A DNA stretch of 45,862 nt from Acidimicrobiia bacterium. GTDB lineage: Bacteria > Actinomycetota > Acidimicrobiia > Spongiisociales > ZC4RG35. The notes beneath the pieces were generated by a model. It saw only the letters and a program-made list of their open reading frames with translations, had not been told where the DNA came from and searched no databases. The stretch is taken from contig JAICRU010000014.1 in assembly GCA_025937235.1 (NCBI GenBank), forward strand, positions 1-45,862, written 5' to 3'. A program made the position numbers and the translations under genes. Shown piece by piece: positions 33,016 to 42,044 of this stretch; position 1 is the first letter of the stretch, and each line of letters begins with the position of its first letter.

Positions 33016-33129
33016 TCGAGCTTCCTCCTGTTGATAGGCAGATTTGGACCTGCGCCGGCTCCGGAAGGTTTCGCGATCTCTGGTCAGGCTATGCCGAACC
33101 CGTGCGCGACCATCGGATTTGCCCCAAGC

Positions 33130-33157
33130 GATGGGGCCCCCTCACGGAGGCCCCATC
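33130..33157 (-). terminator. Hairpin downstream of rnpB
   Basis: The arms GATGGGGCC (33130-33138) and its complement (33149-33157) form a 9-base GC-rich stem with a 10-base loop. It lies just 3' of the RNase P RNA on the minus strand. No U-run follows, so termination is inferred from place and stability. Confidence 0.55.
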
Positions 33158-33162
33158 GGCGT

Positions 33163-33509
33163 GGTGAGCCCGCCTGTAAGCCGGATTCTGTCGAGGACGA
33201 CCATCCATCTGGGCGCATCGTTGCCGACGCGCTCTTGCGGCCTACCCGGGACTCGATCGACGGGCCGTCGGCGTCCCTGCTTGGCCTTGCTCCGGGTGGG
33301 GTTTGCCGAGCCGTCACAGTCGCCTGTGACGCTGGTGAGCTCTTACCTCACCGTTTCACCCTTGCCTGTGCCCGATCTCGGGCCATCGGCGGTCTGCTCT
33401 CTGCTGCACTTTCCGTCGGGTCACCCCGCCTGGGAGTTACCCAGCACCCTGCCCTGTGGAGTCCGGACTTTCCTCGGTCTCACGACCGCGGTCGCCCGGC
33501 GGGCTCACC
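33163..33509 (-). ncRNA. rnpB: RNase P RNA, bacterial class A
   Basis: The catalytic RNA of ribonuclease P, which removes 5' leaders from tRNA precursors. The 5' end (minus strand) carries the P1 arm GGTGAGCCCGCC, complementary over 12 bases to the 3' end at 33163-33174. The conserved P4 strand GAGGAAAGTCCGGACTCC, the ACAG-containing segments, and the 3' signature ACAGAATCCGGCTTACAGGC are all present. Length (about 347 bases) fits an A-type RNA. The exact ends are set by P1. Confidence 0.95.
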
Positions 33510-33514
33510 ACACC

Positions 33515-33542
33515 ATTCTACGAGCCTGCCCGCTTTCGTCGA
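33515..33542 (-). promoter_or_regulatory. rnpB promoter
   Basis: On the minus strand a TAGAAT -10 box (33515-33520) lies five bases before the RNase P 5' end. A TCGACG -35-like hexamer (33537-33542) sits 16 bases upstream. The -10 box contains the stop codon of the preceding membrane-protein gene. The match to a housekeeping sigma promoter is good at -10 and moderate at -35. Confidence 0.65.
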
Positions 33543-33895
33543 CCGGCCAGCCACCCGGTGAGGCCGGCGATCAACGCGGCCAGGACCGAGAGCCACAACA
33601 CCGATAGGGTGGGTGCGGGGCTCCCCCCCAGCCTCGCCACGACCATGATCAGACCGGCGAGTAGGAGACCCGTCACCGCCCCATGGAAACGCTCGGAATG
33701 GCGGGCCATGCGGCCTGCGACCCAGCCCGCCACGGCCAACCCGACCACTATCCCGACGATCAGACCGATGTCAGCACCGTCTTCGACCCCGACCACCGTG
33801 AGCAACCCCCCGACCACCAGGCCCAGGATGGTTGCGGAGAGGCCACCGGCGCCGACGCCAAGACCCACCGCCACCAGGTTCAACGCTGCGAGCAC
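33518..33895 (-). CDS. Small polytopic membrane protein (YrzE/TIGR04086-like)
   Basis: A 125-residue protein with four predicted membrane helices separated by short loops, rich in Gly, Val and Leu. One loop has basic character (GRMARHSERFHGAV). This layout is like the TIGR04086/YrzE membrane proteins of unknown function. I chose GTG at 33895 because GGGAAG precedes it at about eight bases and the first helix begins at once; a TTG at 33943 would extend it by 16 residues. Its stop codon lies within the rnpB -10 box. Confidence 0.65.
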   Translation of the reverse strand: MLAALNLVAVGLGVGAGGLSATILGLVVGGLLTVVGVEDGADIGLIVGIVVGLAVAGWVAGRMARHSERFHGAVTGLLLAGLIMVVARLGGSPAPTLSVLWLSVLAALIAGLTGWLAGRRKRAGS

Positions 33896-33978
33896 GGGAC
33901 GATCTTCCCACTCATGGCGCCCTCTCGGAGCCCAGGCCCGCAATCGCCCGAGGCGACAATCACGGTAGGGTCACCGAA

Positions 33979-35364
33979 GTGGAACCGAACAGAGGACCGG
34001 GGCCCCTGGTCGTCGCGGCCCACCGGCTCCCCGTCGCCTGGGACGAGCGGGCCAAGAAATGGAAGACCAGCCCGGGGGGGTTGGTGTCCGCTCTCGCCCC
34101 CGTCCTGCGAGAACGGGGGGGTGTATGGGTTGGCTGGAACGGAGTCCCGGGGGGCGACTCGAAGACTTTCACCGCGGACGGGATCAGGAACCGCTCTGTG
34201 GTGCTCACCGAGTCCGAGATCGAAGACCACTACGACGGTTTCTGCAGCGGCACGATCTGGCCCCTCTACCACGACGCGATCCGCCCCCTCGAGTTCCATC
34301 GCCACTGGTGGCGACCCCATCAGGAGGTCAACGAGAAATTCGCCCGGGCCACGGTCCGTGCTGCCGGGCAGGATGGGAGAGTCTGGGTCCACGACTACCA
34401 GCTACAGCTCGTTCCAGCCATGGTCCGGGAACGGCTTCCGGAGACGCGGATTGGCTTCTTCCTGCACATTCCGTTCCCGCCCGTCGACATCTTCGAGCGC
34501 CTCCCCTGGCGCCGCCAGGTCCTCGAGGGCCTGCTTGGGGCCGACTACATCGGGTTCCAGACCCGGCGCGCCGTGCTCAACTTCGCCGCCGCCGCCCGTG
34601 AGATCGCCGGCGCCCAGGGGCCCGCCACGTCGCTGGAGTATCAGGGCAGGCATATACGGGCCCAGGCAGTGCCGATCTCGGTCGACATCGCCCAGAGCAG
34701 GGCTGCGGGGAACTCTGAAGAGGCGCAGGCCGCGGCCGAGCGGCTGAGGGGCGACCTGGGGAAGCCCGAGCACGTCATTCTCGGGGTCGACCGTCTCGAT
34801 TACACCAAGGGCATCGATCTTCGGCTCAGAGCCTTCGAGGTCATGCTGCAGCGCCATCCGGAGCTCAGGGGGAAGGTGTCGTTCATCCAGATCGCGGTGC
34901 CGAGCCGGGAGGATGTCGGCGAGTACCAGACGATCCGGCGTCGGGTCGAGGAGATGGTGGGCCGGATCAACGGCCGGTTCGCCCGCGCCTCATGGACCCC
35001 CATCCACTATCTGTATCGGAGCTACTCCTTCGACGACCTGGTCGGCGCTTATCTCGCTGCCGACGTGATGATGGTCACGCCCCTACGTGACGGCATGAAC
35101 CTGGTGGCGCTGGAGTACGTGGCCACCCGCCCCGACAACCGCGGAGCGTTGATCCTGAGCGAGTTCGCCGGGGCCGCCGAGCGCCTCATGGATGCCTTGA
35201 TCGTGAATCCCTATGACCTGGATGCGTTGGCGGTCTCTCTGCACACTGCGGTGATGATGGACGGAGAAGAGCAAGCTCGCCGCATGTCCCGTCTGCGTAG
35301 AGCCGTGGGCAGATGGGACGTCTACTCCTGGGCTCGCCAGAACATCGAAGCGATCGACGGGTGA
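33979..35364 (+). CDS. otsA: Trehalose-6-phosphate synthase
   Basis: A 461-residue GT20 glycosyltransferase that makes trehalose-6-phosphate from a sugar nucleotide and glucose-6-phosphate. Motifs: [63 protein letters not shown] (Arg/Lys that bind phosphate) and [15 protein letters not shown]. Length is normal for OtsA alone; no phosphatase domain is fused and no otsB is in the window. The GTG at 33979 gives a start close to the beta-strand expected first. It is likely part of osmotic or desiccation protection. Confidence 0.95.
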   Translation: MEPNRGPGPLVVAAHRLPVAWDERAKKWKTSPGGLVSALAPVLRERGGVWVGWNGVPGGDSKTFTADGIRNRSVVLTESEIEDHYDGFCSGTIWPLYHDAIRPLEFHRHWWRPHQEVNEKFARATVRAAGQDGRVWVHDYQLQLVPAMVRERLPETRIGFFLHIPFPPVDIFERLPWRRQVLEGLLGADYIGFQTRRAVLNFAAAAREIAGAQGPATSLEYQGRHIRAQAVPISVDIAQSRAAGNSEEAQAAAERLRGDLGKPEHVILGVDRLDYTKGIDLRLRAFEVMLQRHPELRGKVSFIQIAVPSREDVGEYQTIRRRVEEMVGRINGRFARASWTPIHYLYRSYSFDDLVGAYLAADVMMVTPLRDGMNLVALEYVATRPDNRGALILSEFAGAAERLMDALIVNPYDLDALAVSLHTAVMMDGEEQARRMSRLRRAVGRWDVYSWARQNIEAIDG

Positions 35365-35477
35365 TCGGGAACATGGGGAGGTGTCACGAGGCCCTCGCCC
35401 GGCCCTGCCGATGCTCGACACCTGGGTCGCATTGCAGCCCACCCGATGACGAGCACGACCATTCCTAACCTCGCCCC

Positions 35478-36161
35478 GTGTGCGGACGCTTCTCGATAAC
35501 CGGTGACCTCGACTTCTACGCCGAATACTTCGGAGCCGACGAGGTATTAGCCGAGCGTCTCGAGCCCAATTGGAATGTCGCCCCCACGGATCCCGTGTAT
35601 GTCGTGGCCGAGCGAGAAGGCGTCCGTTTGCTGGACTCGATGCCATGGGGCCTCGTCCCGCACTGGGCCAGAGACATGCGCTCGATCCACATCAACTCGC
35701 GCGTGGAGACAGTGGCCACCAGCGCCTCGTTCCGAGAGTCGTTCTCCCGCCGCCGCTGCTTGATCCCTGCCGACGGGTTCTACGAATGGGAGCCGAAGGA
35801 AGCGGGGCGGGCCCCACACTGGGTCTACAGGGCCGATGGTCACCCGATGGCGTTCGCCGGCATCTGGGCCTCCCGCAACGACGCCGATACCGATACCTGG
35901 CGGCGCACCTGCTCGATAATCACCATGGCGGCCCGGGGTGCGGTGTCATCGATCCATGACCGGATGCCGGTCTCGCTCCATCCGTCGGTCTGGGATGGAT
36001 GGCTCGACCGAGAGATCCGGGATCCCGAAGTCGTGAGTGGTCTGCTTCAGCCGATCGACCCCGACCTGATCATGGAGCATCCAGTCTCGAAGCTCGTGAA
36101 CTCGGTGAAGAACAACGGCCCAGAGCTCCGAGCGAGATCGAGCCCGGAAACGCTGTTCTGA
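35478..36161 (+). CDS. SOS response-associated peptidase (YedK/HMCES)
   Basis: A 227-residue abasic-site processing protein. Cys2, exposed after Met removal, forms a thiazolidine crosslink with abasic sites in single-stranded DNA. Asn73 (INSRVET), Glu103 (GFYEW) and His160 (IHDRMPV) complete the active site. The GTG start is fixed by the requirement for Cys2. No ribosome site or LexA box is visible in the 113 bases before it, so SOS control is not shown here despite the family name. It shares one base with the permease gene that follows. Confidence 0.94.
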   Translation: MCGRFSITGDLDFYAEYFGADEVLAERLEPNWNVAPTDPVYVVAEREGVRLLDSMPWGLVPHWARDMRSIHINSRVETVATSASFRESFSRRRCLIPADGFYEWEPKEAGRAPHWVYRADGHPMAFAGIWASRNDADTDTWRRTCSIITMAARGAVSSIHDRMPVSLHPSVWDGWLDREIRDPEVVSGLLQPIDPDLIMEHPVSKLVNSVKNNGPELRARSSPETLF

Positions 36162-37357
36162 TGCACCCGACCCTACGGCGCGAGATGGGAGTGGGCGGGG
36201 CGATCGTCACCGGGCTGGGTTCGATCCTCGGCACAGGGGCCTTCGTCGCCATCGGCCTGGCAGCAGGGATGTGGGGTGACTCCGTCCTCTTTGCAGTCCC
36301 GATTGCCGGTGCGCTGGCCACGTTCAACGGGCTCTCCTCGGCGTTCCTCGCCGGGCGCTTTCCGGTCGCCGGCGGGACCTACGAGTACGCCTACCGAACT
36401 CTGGGGGAGTGGTGGGGATTCGCCGCCGGATGGCTCTTTCTGCTTGCAAAGACCGCGTCGGCCGCTGCGGCTGCCTTGGGGGTCTCCACCTACCTGGGCT
36501 TGACGGGAGATCAGCGGGTGCTCGCCATCGTGGCCGTGATCGCGGTGACCGTCTTCGTCCTGGCCGGCTTACGGCCAAGCACTGTGGTCAACGTCGCCCT
36601 GGTCACGATCACGGTGTCTGCGCTGGTCACATTCGGAATCTCGTCGATAGCCGCTCGTGGTGCTTGGCAGCCGATCTCGACCGACGTGATCGGAGCCGGT
36701 CTGTTCCCTGCCATTGCCTTCGTGTTCGTCGCATACACCGGGTACGGGCGCATCGCCACACTGGGCGAGGAGGTGCGTCGGCCGGAACGAGCGATTCCCC
36801 GGGCGGTGGTGGTAACGCTGATCATCGCCACCGCCCTCTACACACTCGTCGCTTTGGGGGGACGGGTGGCGAGAGGTCCCAATTGGGGCCTCGCTCTGGG
36901 TGAATCCGGCCTCGACGCCCTTCTCGAGCCGCCCGCCTCGCTCGTGGTGGCGATCGGCGCCGTGACCGCCATGCTCGGTGTCCTTCTCAACCTGGTCCTC
37001 GGGCTGTCCAGGGTCTGGCTGGCCATGGGGCGCCGCAACGACATGCCCCGGGCGTTGGCCCAGCTCGACAGGCGTCAGAACCCGGTCAAGGCAATCGTCA
37101 CCGGGGCAGTGCCCATCGTCCTGTTCACCTTGTTGGGTGACCTGTCCCTCACCTGGTCCTTCTCTGCGTTCACCGTGCTCCTCTATTACGGGATCACCAA
37201 CCTCGCCGCCCTGTCCGTGGACCGACGGCGATGGACGGCATGGGCCGGTTTGCTCACCTGCCTCTCCCTCTCATTCTTCGTTCCCCTCACTGTGTGGGTG
37301 ACCGGAGCCGCGTTGGTCGCACTTGGTGCGATCTGGAAGTCACTTCGCAGAGCTTGA
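36161..37357 (+). CDS. APC-superfamily amino-acid permease
   Basis: A 398-residue membrane protein with about 11-12 helices. The first helix carries GLGSILGTGAFVAIG, the unwound GxG segment that binds the amino group in APC transporters. FVAYTGYGRIATLGEEVRRPERAIPRA is a strongly conserved mid-protein motif. The C-terminal part is slightly shorter than in full-length APC members. Substrate is not predictable; cationic or aromatic amino acids are common for relatives. The ATG overlaps the yedK stop by one base, so co-expression is likely though unexplained. Confidence 0.88.
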   Translation: MHPTLRREMGVGGAIVTGLGSILGTGAFVAIGLAAGMWGDSVLFAVPIAGALATFNGLSSAFLAGRFPVAGGTYEYAYRTLGEWWGFAAGWLFLLAKTASAAAAALGVSTYLGLTGDQRVLAIVAVIAVTVFVLAGLRPSTVVNVALVTITVSALVTFGISSIAARGAWQPISTDVIGAGLFPAIAFVFVAYTGYGRIATLGEEVRRPERAIPRAVVVTLIIATALYTLVALGGRVARGPNWGLALGESGLDALLEPPASLVVAIGAVTAMLGVLLNLVLGLSRVWLAMGRRNDMPRALAQLDRRQNPVKAIVTGAVPIVLFTLLGDLSLTWSFSAFTVLLYYGITNLAALSVDRRRWTAWAGLLTCLSLSFFVPLTVWVTGAALVALGAIWKSLRRA

Positions 37358-37391
37358 CCGGGATGGGCGATAGCCTGCCCCCACCCTCCCC

Positions 37392-39071
37392 ATGAGATCT
37401 GTTGTCTGCTCGCTCCTGACTGCCTTGACTCTGGCCGCCTGCAGCACCCTGGTGGGAGAGACCCCGGTGGAGACGAGGGCCCCGCCATCTCCACCGACCT
37501 CGACTAGCACGAGCACGACCACCACGACCGAGGAACGGGACTGCACCCCCCTTCCAACGGGTGCCACCCCGGTGGCGACTGGCTCTGTGGCCGGGGATGT
37601 CCTGGCGCTCTCGAGGGAGATTTTCCCGTGCGCACATCAGGTTGTGGTCGCCGGGGAGACTGACCTGACCGAAATGGCCTTGGGGGCACAACTCGCCGCC
37701 GCTCTGGGAGGCCCGTTGCTGCATCCCGGCCCGGAGCTCTCCGCAGAGCTGCAACGCCTGGCCCCCCTCACCGTCTACGTCGTCGGCGGTGTCGACGTGA
37801 CGACACCGCAGGGCACACAGGTGCTGCGACCGAGCTGGGCCCAAGCCGCGTCCATGGCCGAAGAGGAGCTCGGGGTCACGAACGATTTCTCCCTGCCGGT
37901 TGTCCCCGATGCGTCCACGGTGGTCGAGACGATCGCCGCCCTCACCGCCCGGGACCGGGTGGCGGCTCCGGCGCCCGGCGCCACGCCGCAGACGCCGGCG
38001 GTAGACCCGGCCGCTCTGATCCGGGGGTTGGCCGTTCCGATCGGTTCGGATTTCGTGTGGTTGGTTCCTGCGACCCAGCCCGGGCTCGCTCTCAGCGCAG
38101 CCGCCATGGGGCATGCTGTCGGCGCCTCCGTGGTCGCCTACGAACCGGGCGACATCCTCGGCCATCCCGAACTCGGCGCGGCCCTGTCCGGACGGACACC
38201 GAGCGCAATCAGGTATGTGGGTGCGGAGCCCCCTGCCTCGCCATGGGAGATCGAGGTGCTGCTGCGAGGTGTCCAGGTCCCGGGCGGAGGGTACCGAGTA
38301 TTCCCTGCCACGACGCCGCGTCGCTATGTCGCGCTCTACGGAAACCCGCACACGCCGGCCCTCGGCGCCCTCGGCGAACAGGGACCGGCCGACTCGCTGA
38401 CCCGAATGCAGCCACTCCTCACCGAGTACGGATCAGACGGAAGCCAGGTGATCCCGACCTTCGAGATAATCGCCAGCGTGGCCTCGGCAGGACCCACCGA
38501 TGGCGATTACAGCGAGGAATGGGATCCCGCCGCCTTCGAGGAATGGATCAGGTTCGCCGGAGACAATGGTCTCTACGTCGTCCTCGACCTCCAGCCGGGC
38601 AGGGAGGACTTCCTGACTCAGGCCCGGCAATACGAGGAGCTGCTCAGACTCCCCTACGTCGGTCTGGCCCTCGACCCGGAGTGGCGGCTTCTCCCCGACC
38701 AGGTGCATCTTCGCCAAGTCGGCCATGTCCAGGCGGCCGAGGTCAACACCGTCGTCGACTGGCTCGCCGACCTGGTGCGCGACAACGGGCTGCCCCAGAA
38801 GCTGCTCCTGGTGCACCAGTTCAAGTTCTCGATGATCGCAGACCGCGAAGCGCTGAAACAACGTCCCGAGCTTCAGATGGTCATCCAGATGGATGGGCAG
38901 GGACCGATCCCGACCAAGGACGAGACTTACGCGGTCCTCACCGCAGGGACCGACGAGGCTCACTGGAGGTGGGGATGGAAGAACTTCTACGACGAGGACT
39001 CCCCAGAGACCGCTTCTCCCGCCTACACCATCAACAGGTCGCCGATTCCCGTCTACGTGTCGTATCAGTGA
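37392..39071 (+). CDS. Lipoprotein with CWB2-like region and a barrel-like C-terminal domain
   Basis: A 559-residue secreted lipoprotein. The lipobox LAAC gives Cys17, and a Thr/Ser/Pro-rich linker follows to about residue 48. Residues 65-300 contain patterns like cell-wall-binding repeat 2: MALGAQLAAALGGPLLHPGPELS followed by LTVYVVGGVDVTT, and a second weaker copy with AIRYVGAEP. The C-terminal 245 residues read as alternating strands and helices (YVALYGNP, VIPTFEIIASVAS, LYVVLDLQPG, VGLALDPEW, LLLVHQF, LQMVIQMDG), as in a TIM barrel of glycoside-hydrolase type. Asp and Glu in LDPEW are possible catalytic residues. No named family is recognised. It is probably on the outer face of the cytoplasmic membrane. 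Confidence 0.7.
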   Translation: MRSVVCSLLTALTLAACSTLVGETPVETRAPPSPPTSTSTSTTTTTEERDCTPLPTGATPVATGSVAGDVLALSREIFPCAHQVVVAGETDLTEMALGAQLAAALGGPLLHPGPELSAELQRLAPLTVYVVGGVDVTTPQGTQVLRPSWAQAASMAEEELGVTNDFSLPVVPDASTVVETIAALTARDRVAAPAPGATPQTPAVDPAALIRGLAVPIGSDFVWLVPATQPGLALSAAAMGHAVGASVVAYEPGDILGHPELGAALSGRTPSAIRYVGAEPPASPWEIEVLLRGVQVPGGGYRVFPATTPRRYVALYGNPHTPALGALGEQGPADSLTRMQPLLTEYGSDGSQVIPTFEIIASVASAGPTDGDYSEEWDPAAFEEWIRFAGDNGLYVVLDLQPGREDFLTQARQYEELLRLPYVGLALDPEWRLLPDQVHLRQVGHVQAAEVNTVVDWLADLVRDNGLPQKLLLVHQFKFSMIADREALKQRPELQMVIQMDGQGPIPTKDETYAVLTAGTDEAHWRWGWKNFYDEDSPETASPAYTINRSPIPVYVSYQ

Positions 39072-39110
39072 ACCTGGCAAGATCTCGCCCACATGGCTGA
39101 AGGGAGAAGG

Positions 39111-40091
39111 TTGACCAAGTACGCCTACTTCTGCGGTCATGAGCAATGGCATCCGGAGGAGCTGGTCGAGCAAGCCATCCAGGCCGAGGCCGCAGGATTC
39201 GACGCCGTAGTCGTCTCCGAGCACTTCCATCCCTGGGTCGACGACGAATCGGCCTCAGGCTTCGCGTTCTCCACGATCGGGGCCATGGCCCAGGCCACGG
39301 ACAGTGTGCAACTGATCACCGGCGTGACGACACCGTTGTTCAGGTTCCACCCTGGTGTCGTGGCCCAGGCGGCGGCAACCCTGGACCGACTTTCGGGGGG
39401 GAGATTCATCCTGGGTGTCGGGACCGGAGAGAACATCAACGAAGGGCCTCTCGGATACGACTTCCCCGCCTATTCGGAGCGGAACGCTCGCATGAAGGAG
39501 GCTCTGGAGATCATGCGGCGTTTGCTGGACGGAGAGAAGTTGAGCTACGAGGGCCAGTTCTACATGACGGACCGGGCGCGTCTCTACAGCCCTCCGCTGG
39601 GGCCAGTGCCGATATTGCTCGCGGCCGGCGGGCCGAAATCAGCCACCCTGGCCGGCGAGCTGGCGCAAGGAGTCATCACATCGGTGAAGGATCCGGCAGA
39701 GACCAGGGAGAAGGTGGTCGATCCTCTCATCGAGGCGGCGTCTGAGCACGGTAGGGAGCCCCCTTTGGTGCTGGCGACGCGGTGGTCGATCGTTGCCGAG
39801 GACGACGACGAGGCGTGGCGGGCGATCTACCCATGGCGTGGCCTGCGGGCGCCGGGAAGGCTGGAGGCGGTTGATCCCGCCGAGCTCAGGGAGATGGCCG
39901 ACGCCATGCCGAGGGAGGAGATCCTGGAGCGCTATTCCCGGGTGAGCACGGCCGCGGAGATCCTTGAAATCTACCGGCCGTTGGTCGTCGACCTGCAGGC
40001 CGACATCGTCACTTTCCAGATGGCCGCCCTCGACCAGCCGGGCCTAATCGAGAAGTTGGGGAAAGAGGTCCTGCCCGAGCTCAGGCGCTGA
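39111..40091 (+). CDS. F420-dependent LLM-class oxidoreductase (TIGR03557-like)
   Basis: A 326-residue TIM-barrel flavin-type oxidoreductase. The N-terminus (TKYAYFCGHEQW), the SEHFHPW motif, TPLFRFHPGVVAQAAATLDRLSGGRF and GTGENINE match the F420-dependent glucose-6-phosphate-dehydrogenase-like group. I prefer TTG at 39111 over ATG at 39093 because AGGGAG lies just before it and the protein then begins LTKYAYF, aligned with the family MTKYGYF start. The substrate is unknown. The presence of F420 enzymes supports an actinobacterial host. It follows the lipoprotein gene closely. Confidence 0.87.
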   Translation: MTKYAYFCGHEQWHPEELVEQAIQAEAAGFDAVVVSEHFHPWVDDESASGFAFSTIGAMAQATDSVQLITGVTTPLFRFHPGVVAQAAATLDRLSGGRFILGVGTGENINEGPLGYDFPAYSERNARMKEALEIMRRLLDGEKLSYEGQFYMTDRARLYSPPLGPVPILLAAGGPKSATLAGELAQGVITSVKDPAETREKVVDPLIEAASEHGREPPLVLATRWSIVAEDDDEAWRAIYPWRGLRAPGRLEAVDPAELREMADAMPREEILERYSRVSTAAEILEIYRPLVVDLQADIVTFQMAALDQPGLIEKLGKEVLPELRR

Positions 40092-40094
40092 TGC

Positions 40095-40751
40095 TCAGCC
40101 CGCCCGGGTGATCATTTCGACGAGCTGCAGGATCCGTTGAGATGCGTCAGATGACAAGGTCTCGTCCCTCGCCGCCACCATCAATGACGGCACCACCTCC
40201 TGAAGAGCGGCGAGGACCTGACCCGAGTCCTCGTTGGGGGAGGTGAGAAGCAGGTCGACCGAGGGGATCATGCCCTCGGCCAACCCGGCACCGAAGGAAG
40301 CGAACAGGTCGATCCGCTGACCATCGACGTCACGGGTGACCATCATCCGCCGCCCGCCACCCTCTGGTGTGATTCCCACCACGAAGAACTCGATCCCATC
40401 CGCGGTGGTGGTCCCCAGATCCTCGAGTGTGGCCTCTTGGCTGAGGGCGCCGCCGACACCTTGGGCGAATCCGCTCCAGAAGTTCGCTGCGACCTCGCCG
40501 TCGCCGCCGGCCAGCGCCGCGGCGACCGTGGACGGAGCCGCCCCCTCGGCCAGGGACGCGAGCACCGCCTGGCCGGGCACGGCCAGGGAGCCGGCTCCAC
40601 TGAAGTCACCGGCGGCCAACAGCGAGCGCAACTCTTCAACGGCTGTCACCGGATCCGGTGCCCCCTGCCCAATGGTCACGGTCGTTCCACTCCCGCCGGG
40701 CGAGCAGGCGGCGAGGAATGCCACCAGGCTCAGAAGCAGGCTCCTAAGCAT
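40095..40751 (-). CDS. Lipoprotein, unknown
   Basis: A 218-residue secreted lipoprotein with the signal MLRSLLLSLVAFLAAC and the lipidated Cys16. The mature part has no known domain; a helical first half (AVEELRSLLAAGDFSGAGSLAV) and a second half with strands such as GIEFFVVGIT and RMMVTRDVDGQ suggest a small alpha/beta fold. It overlaps the DUF457 gene upstream by eight bases and converges tightly on the LLM gene (three bases between stops). Its function is unknown. Confidence 0.72.
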   Translation of the reverse strand: MLRSLLLSLVAFLAACSPGGSGTTVTIGQGAPDPVTAVEELRSLLAAGDFSGAGSLAVPGQAVLASLAEGAAPSTVAAALAGGDGEVAANFWSGFAQGVGGALSQEATLEDLGTTTADGIEFFVVGITPEGGGRRMMVTRDVDGQRIDLFASFGAGLAEGMIPSVDLLLTSPNEDSGQVLAALQEVVPSLMVAARDETLSSDASQRILQLVEMITRAG

Positions 40752-41280
40752 CCTGAACGACCAGCCCGGGGATCCGGCCCGATCGGAGGAACTCATCGCG
40801 CCGTGGCTTCTGATCGAGGCCTGTGGCGAACCACAGCCAGACCAGATAAGCCAGCCCGGCGGCCTCGAAAATCCATCGCCAAGGGTCGGACGTCGCACGT
40901 TCCCAAGCTCCCGGCCAGAACGACTCGGTGCCCCTGGGCATCTCCCATCCGAAGAACGGCCAGAACAAGACCTCCGGGTCGGTCCACATACCGTCGAGAA
41001 GGATATGGAATAGCCATCCGACAGCTAGAGCCATATAGGCGCGCCGGCGCCGACCTCTCCTCGTCACGAGCATCACGACGACGATGTAGAGCGACGGGGC
41101 AACCAGGGTGTGGAACCAGAGCTCACCGATGGCCAGGTCGGGCAGGATCACCGTTCCGAACAGCAGATCGACCAGATCGGGGAGGATCGCCCCGAAGAGG
41201 AGGAACCTGACGTCCACCTTTGGATCCTTGAAGATCCAGCGGAACAACCAGAGGGTCGCCCCGAGGTGCCAGAACAACAT
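40744..41280 (-). CDS. DUF457-like membrane-bound metal-dependent hydrolase
   Basis: A 178-residue membrane protein with four to five hydrophobic segments. Conserved polar residues lie in the membrane regions: His5 (MLFWHLGAT), PDLVD, His57 (LWFHTLVAP) and LFHILLDGMWTDPEVLFWP. These resemble the YdjM/DUF457 inner-membrane hydrolases, which may bind a metal. The substrate is unknown. It lies three bases after the zinc-ribbon gene, which it follows in the same transcript. Confidence 0.78.
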   Translation of the reverse strand: MLFWHLGATLWLFRWIFKDPKVDVRFLLFGAILPDLVDLLFGTVILPDLAIGELWFHTLVAPSLYIVVVMLVTRRGRRRRAYMALAVGWLFHILLDGMWTDPEVLFWPFFGWEMPRGTESFWPGAWERATSDPWRWIFEAAGLAYLVWLWFATGLDQKPRRDEFLRSGRIPGLVVQDA

Positions 41281-41283
41281 CTC

Positions 41284-41991
41284 TCAGGCGACGAGTATGC
41301 GTCTGCAGTGGACGCAGCGGGGGATGTCGGCGTCGAATGCCTCGATCTGCTCGGTGGGTGAGAGGGTCATGTGGCACCCGCCGCAAACCCCATGCTCGAA
41401 TCTGCCGATGGCCACGCCCTCTTTCGACCGGCGCAGTGTCTCGTAGAGCTCGACCAGATCGCGCGGAACCGGAGCCATAGCCTCCTCCTTCCGCTCCTCC
41501 TTGCGAGCCAGCTCGGCATCGATCTGCTTCCACTCGGCTTTGATCACGGTCTCGAACCCGGCCTTCTCCTGACCGACGGCATCGCGTCTGGATTCGAGGT
41601 CGGCCAACTGATCGCGAACTGGGTCGAGCCTCTCCAGCATGCCCAGGACCTTCTCCTCCAGTGCCTCTCTCTGTCCGTGGAGGCTTTGCACCTCGAGCCG
41701 CATATGCTCGGTCTCGCGGGCGCTCATCCCGCCGGCGAACAACCGGGTCTCGTGCTCGCCGAGCTTGGCTTCCAGCATCTGCAGCTCGCCTTCCGCCTTG
41801 TCGAAGTCCAGCTCCAGGCCCTTCAGCTCGGCGGCGGCAGTCTGGATCTCCGAAGTCAGCTGTTGCTCTTGCTCGTGCGCCGTCTTGTATGCAGCCAGCT
41901 CGGGGAGTGATTGGCGTCTCTCCAGCAGACGATCGATCTGGAGATCGAGGTCCTGCACATCGAGCAGGTCGGCGAGGCTCGTCATCTCCAT
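41284..41991 (-). CDS. Coiled-coil protein with C-terminal C4 zinc ribbon
   Basis: A 235-residue protein. Residues 12-170 form a long antiparallel-type coiled coil rich in Glu, Leu and Gln. The C-terminal zinc ribbon has Cys203/Cys206 (GVCGGCH) and Cys226/Cys229 (RCVHCRR). This is the CT398/Rv2229c-like family found in many bacteria, sometimes proposed to bind nucleic acid or membrane-export machinery; its function is not settled. A start at ATG 41985 (third codon) is also possible. Confidence 0.88.
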   Translation of the reverse strand: MEMTSLADLLDVQDLDLQIDRLLERRQSLPELAAYKTAHEQEQQLTSEIQTAAAELKGLELDFDKAEGELQMLEAKLGEHETRLFAGGMSARETEHMRLEVQSLHGQREALEEKVLGMLERLDPVRDQLADLESRRDAVGQEKAGFETVIKAEWKQIDAELARKEERKEEAMAPVPRDLVELYETLRRSKEGVAIGRFEHGVCGGCHMTLSPTEQIEAFDADIPRCVHCRRILVA

Positions 41992-42044
41992 GGGGCAGGT
42001 CAGGGTAGTTGTCCCCGGGTGTTCGGCCCTCGGGCGCCCTTCCT

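Noticed and set aside
35379-35423. Inverted repeat AGGTGTC/GACACCT after otsA as a terminator
   Set aside because: A seven-base stem with a loop of about 31 bases and no U-tract is too weak to support a terminator call.
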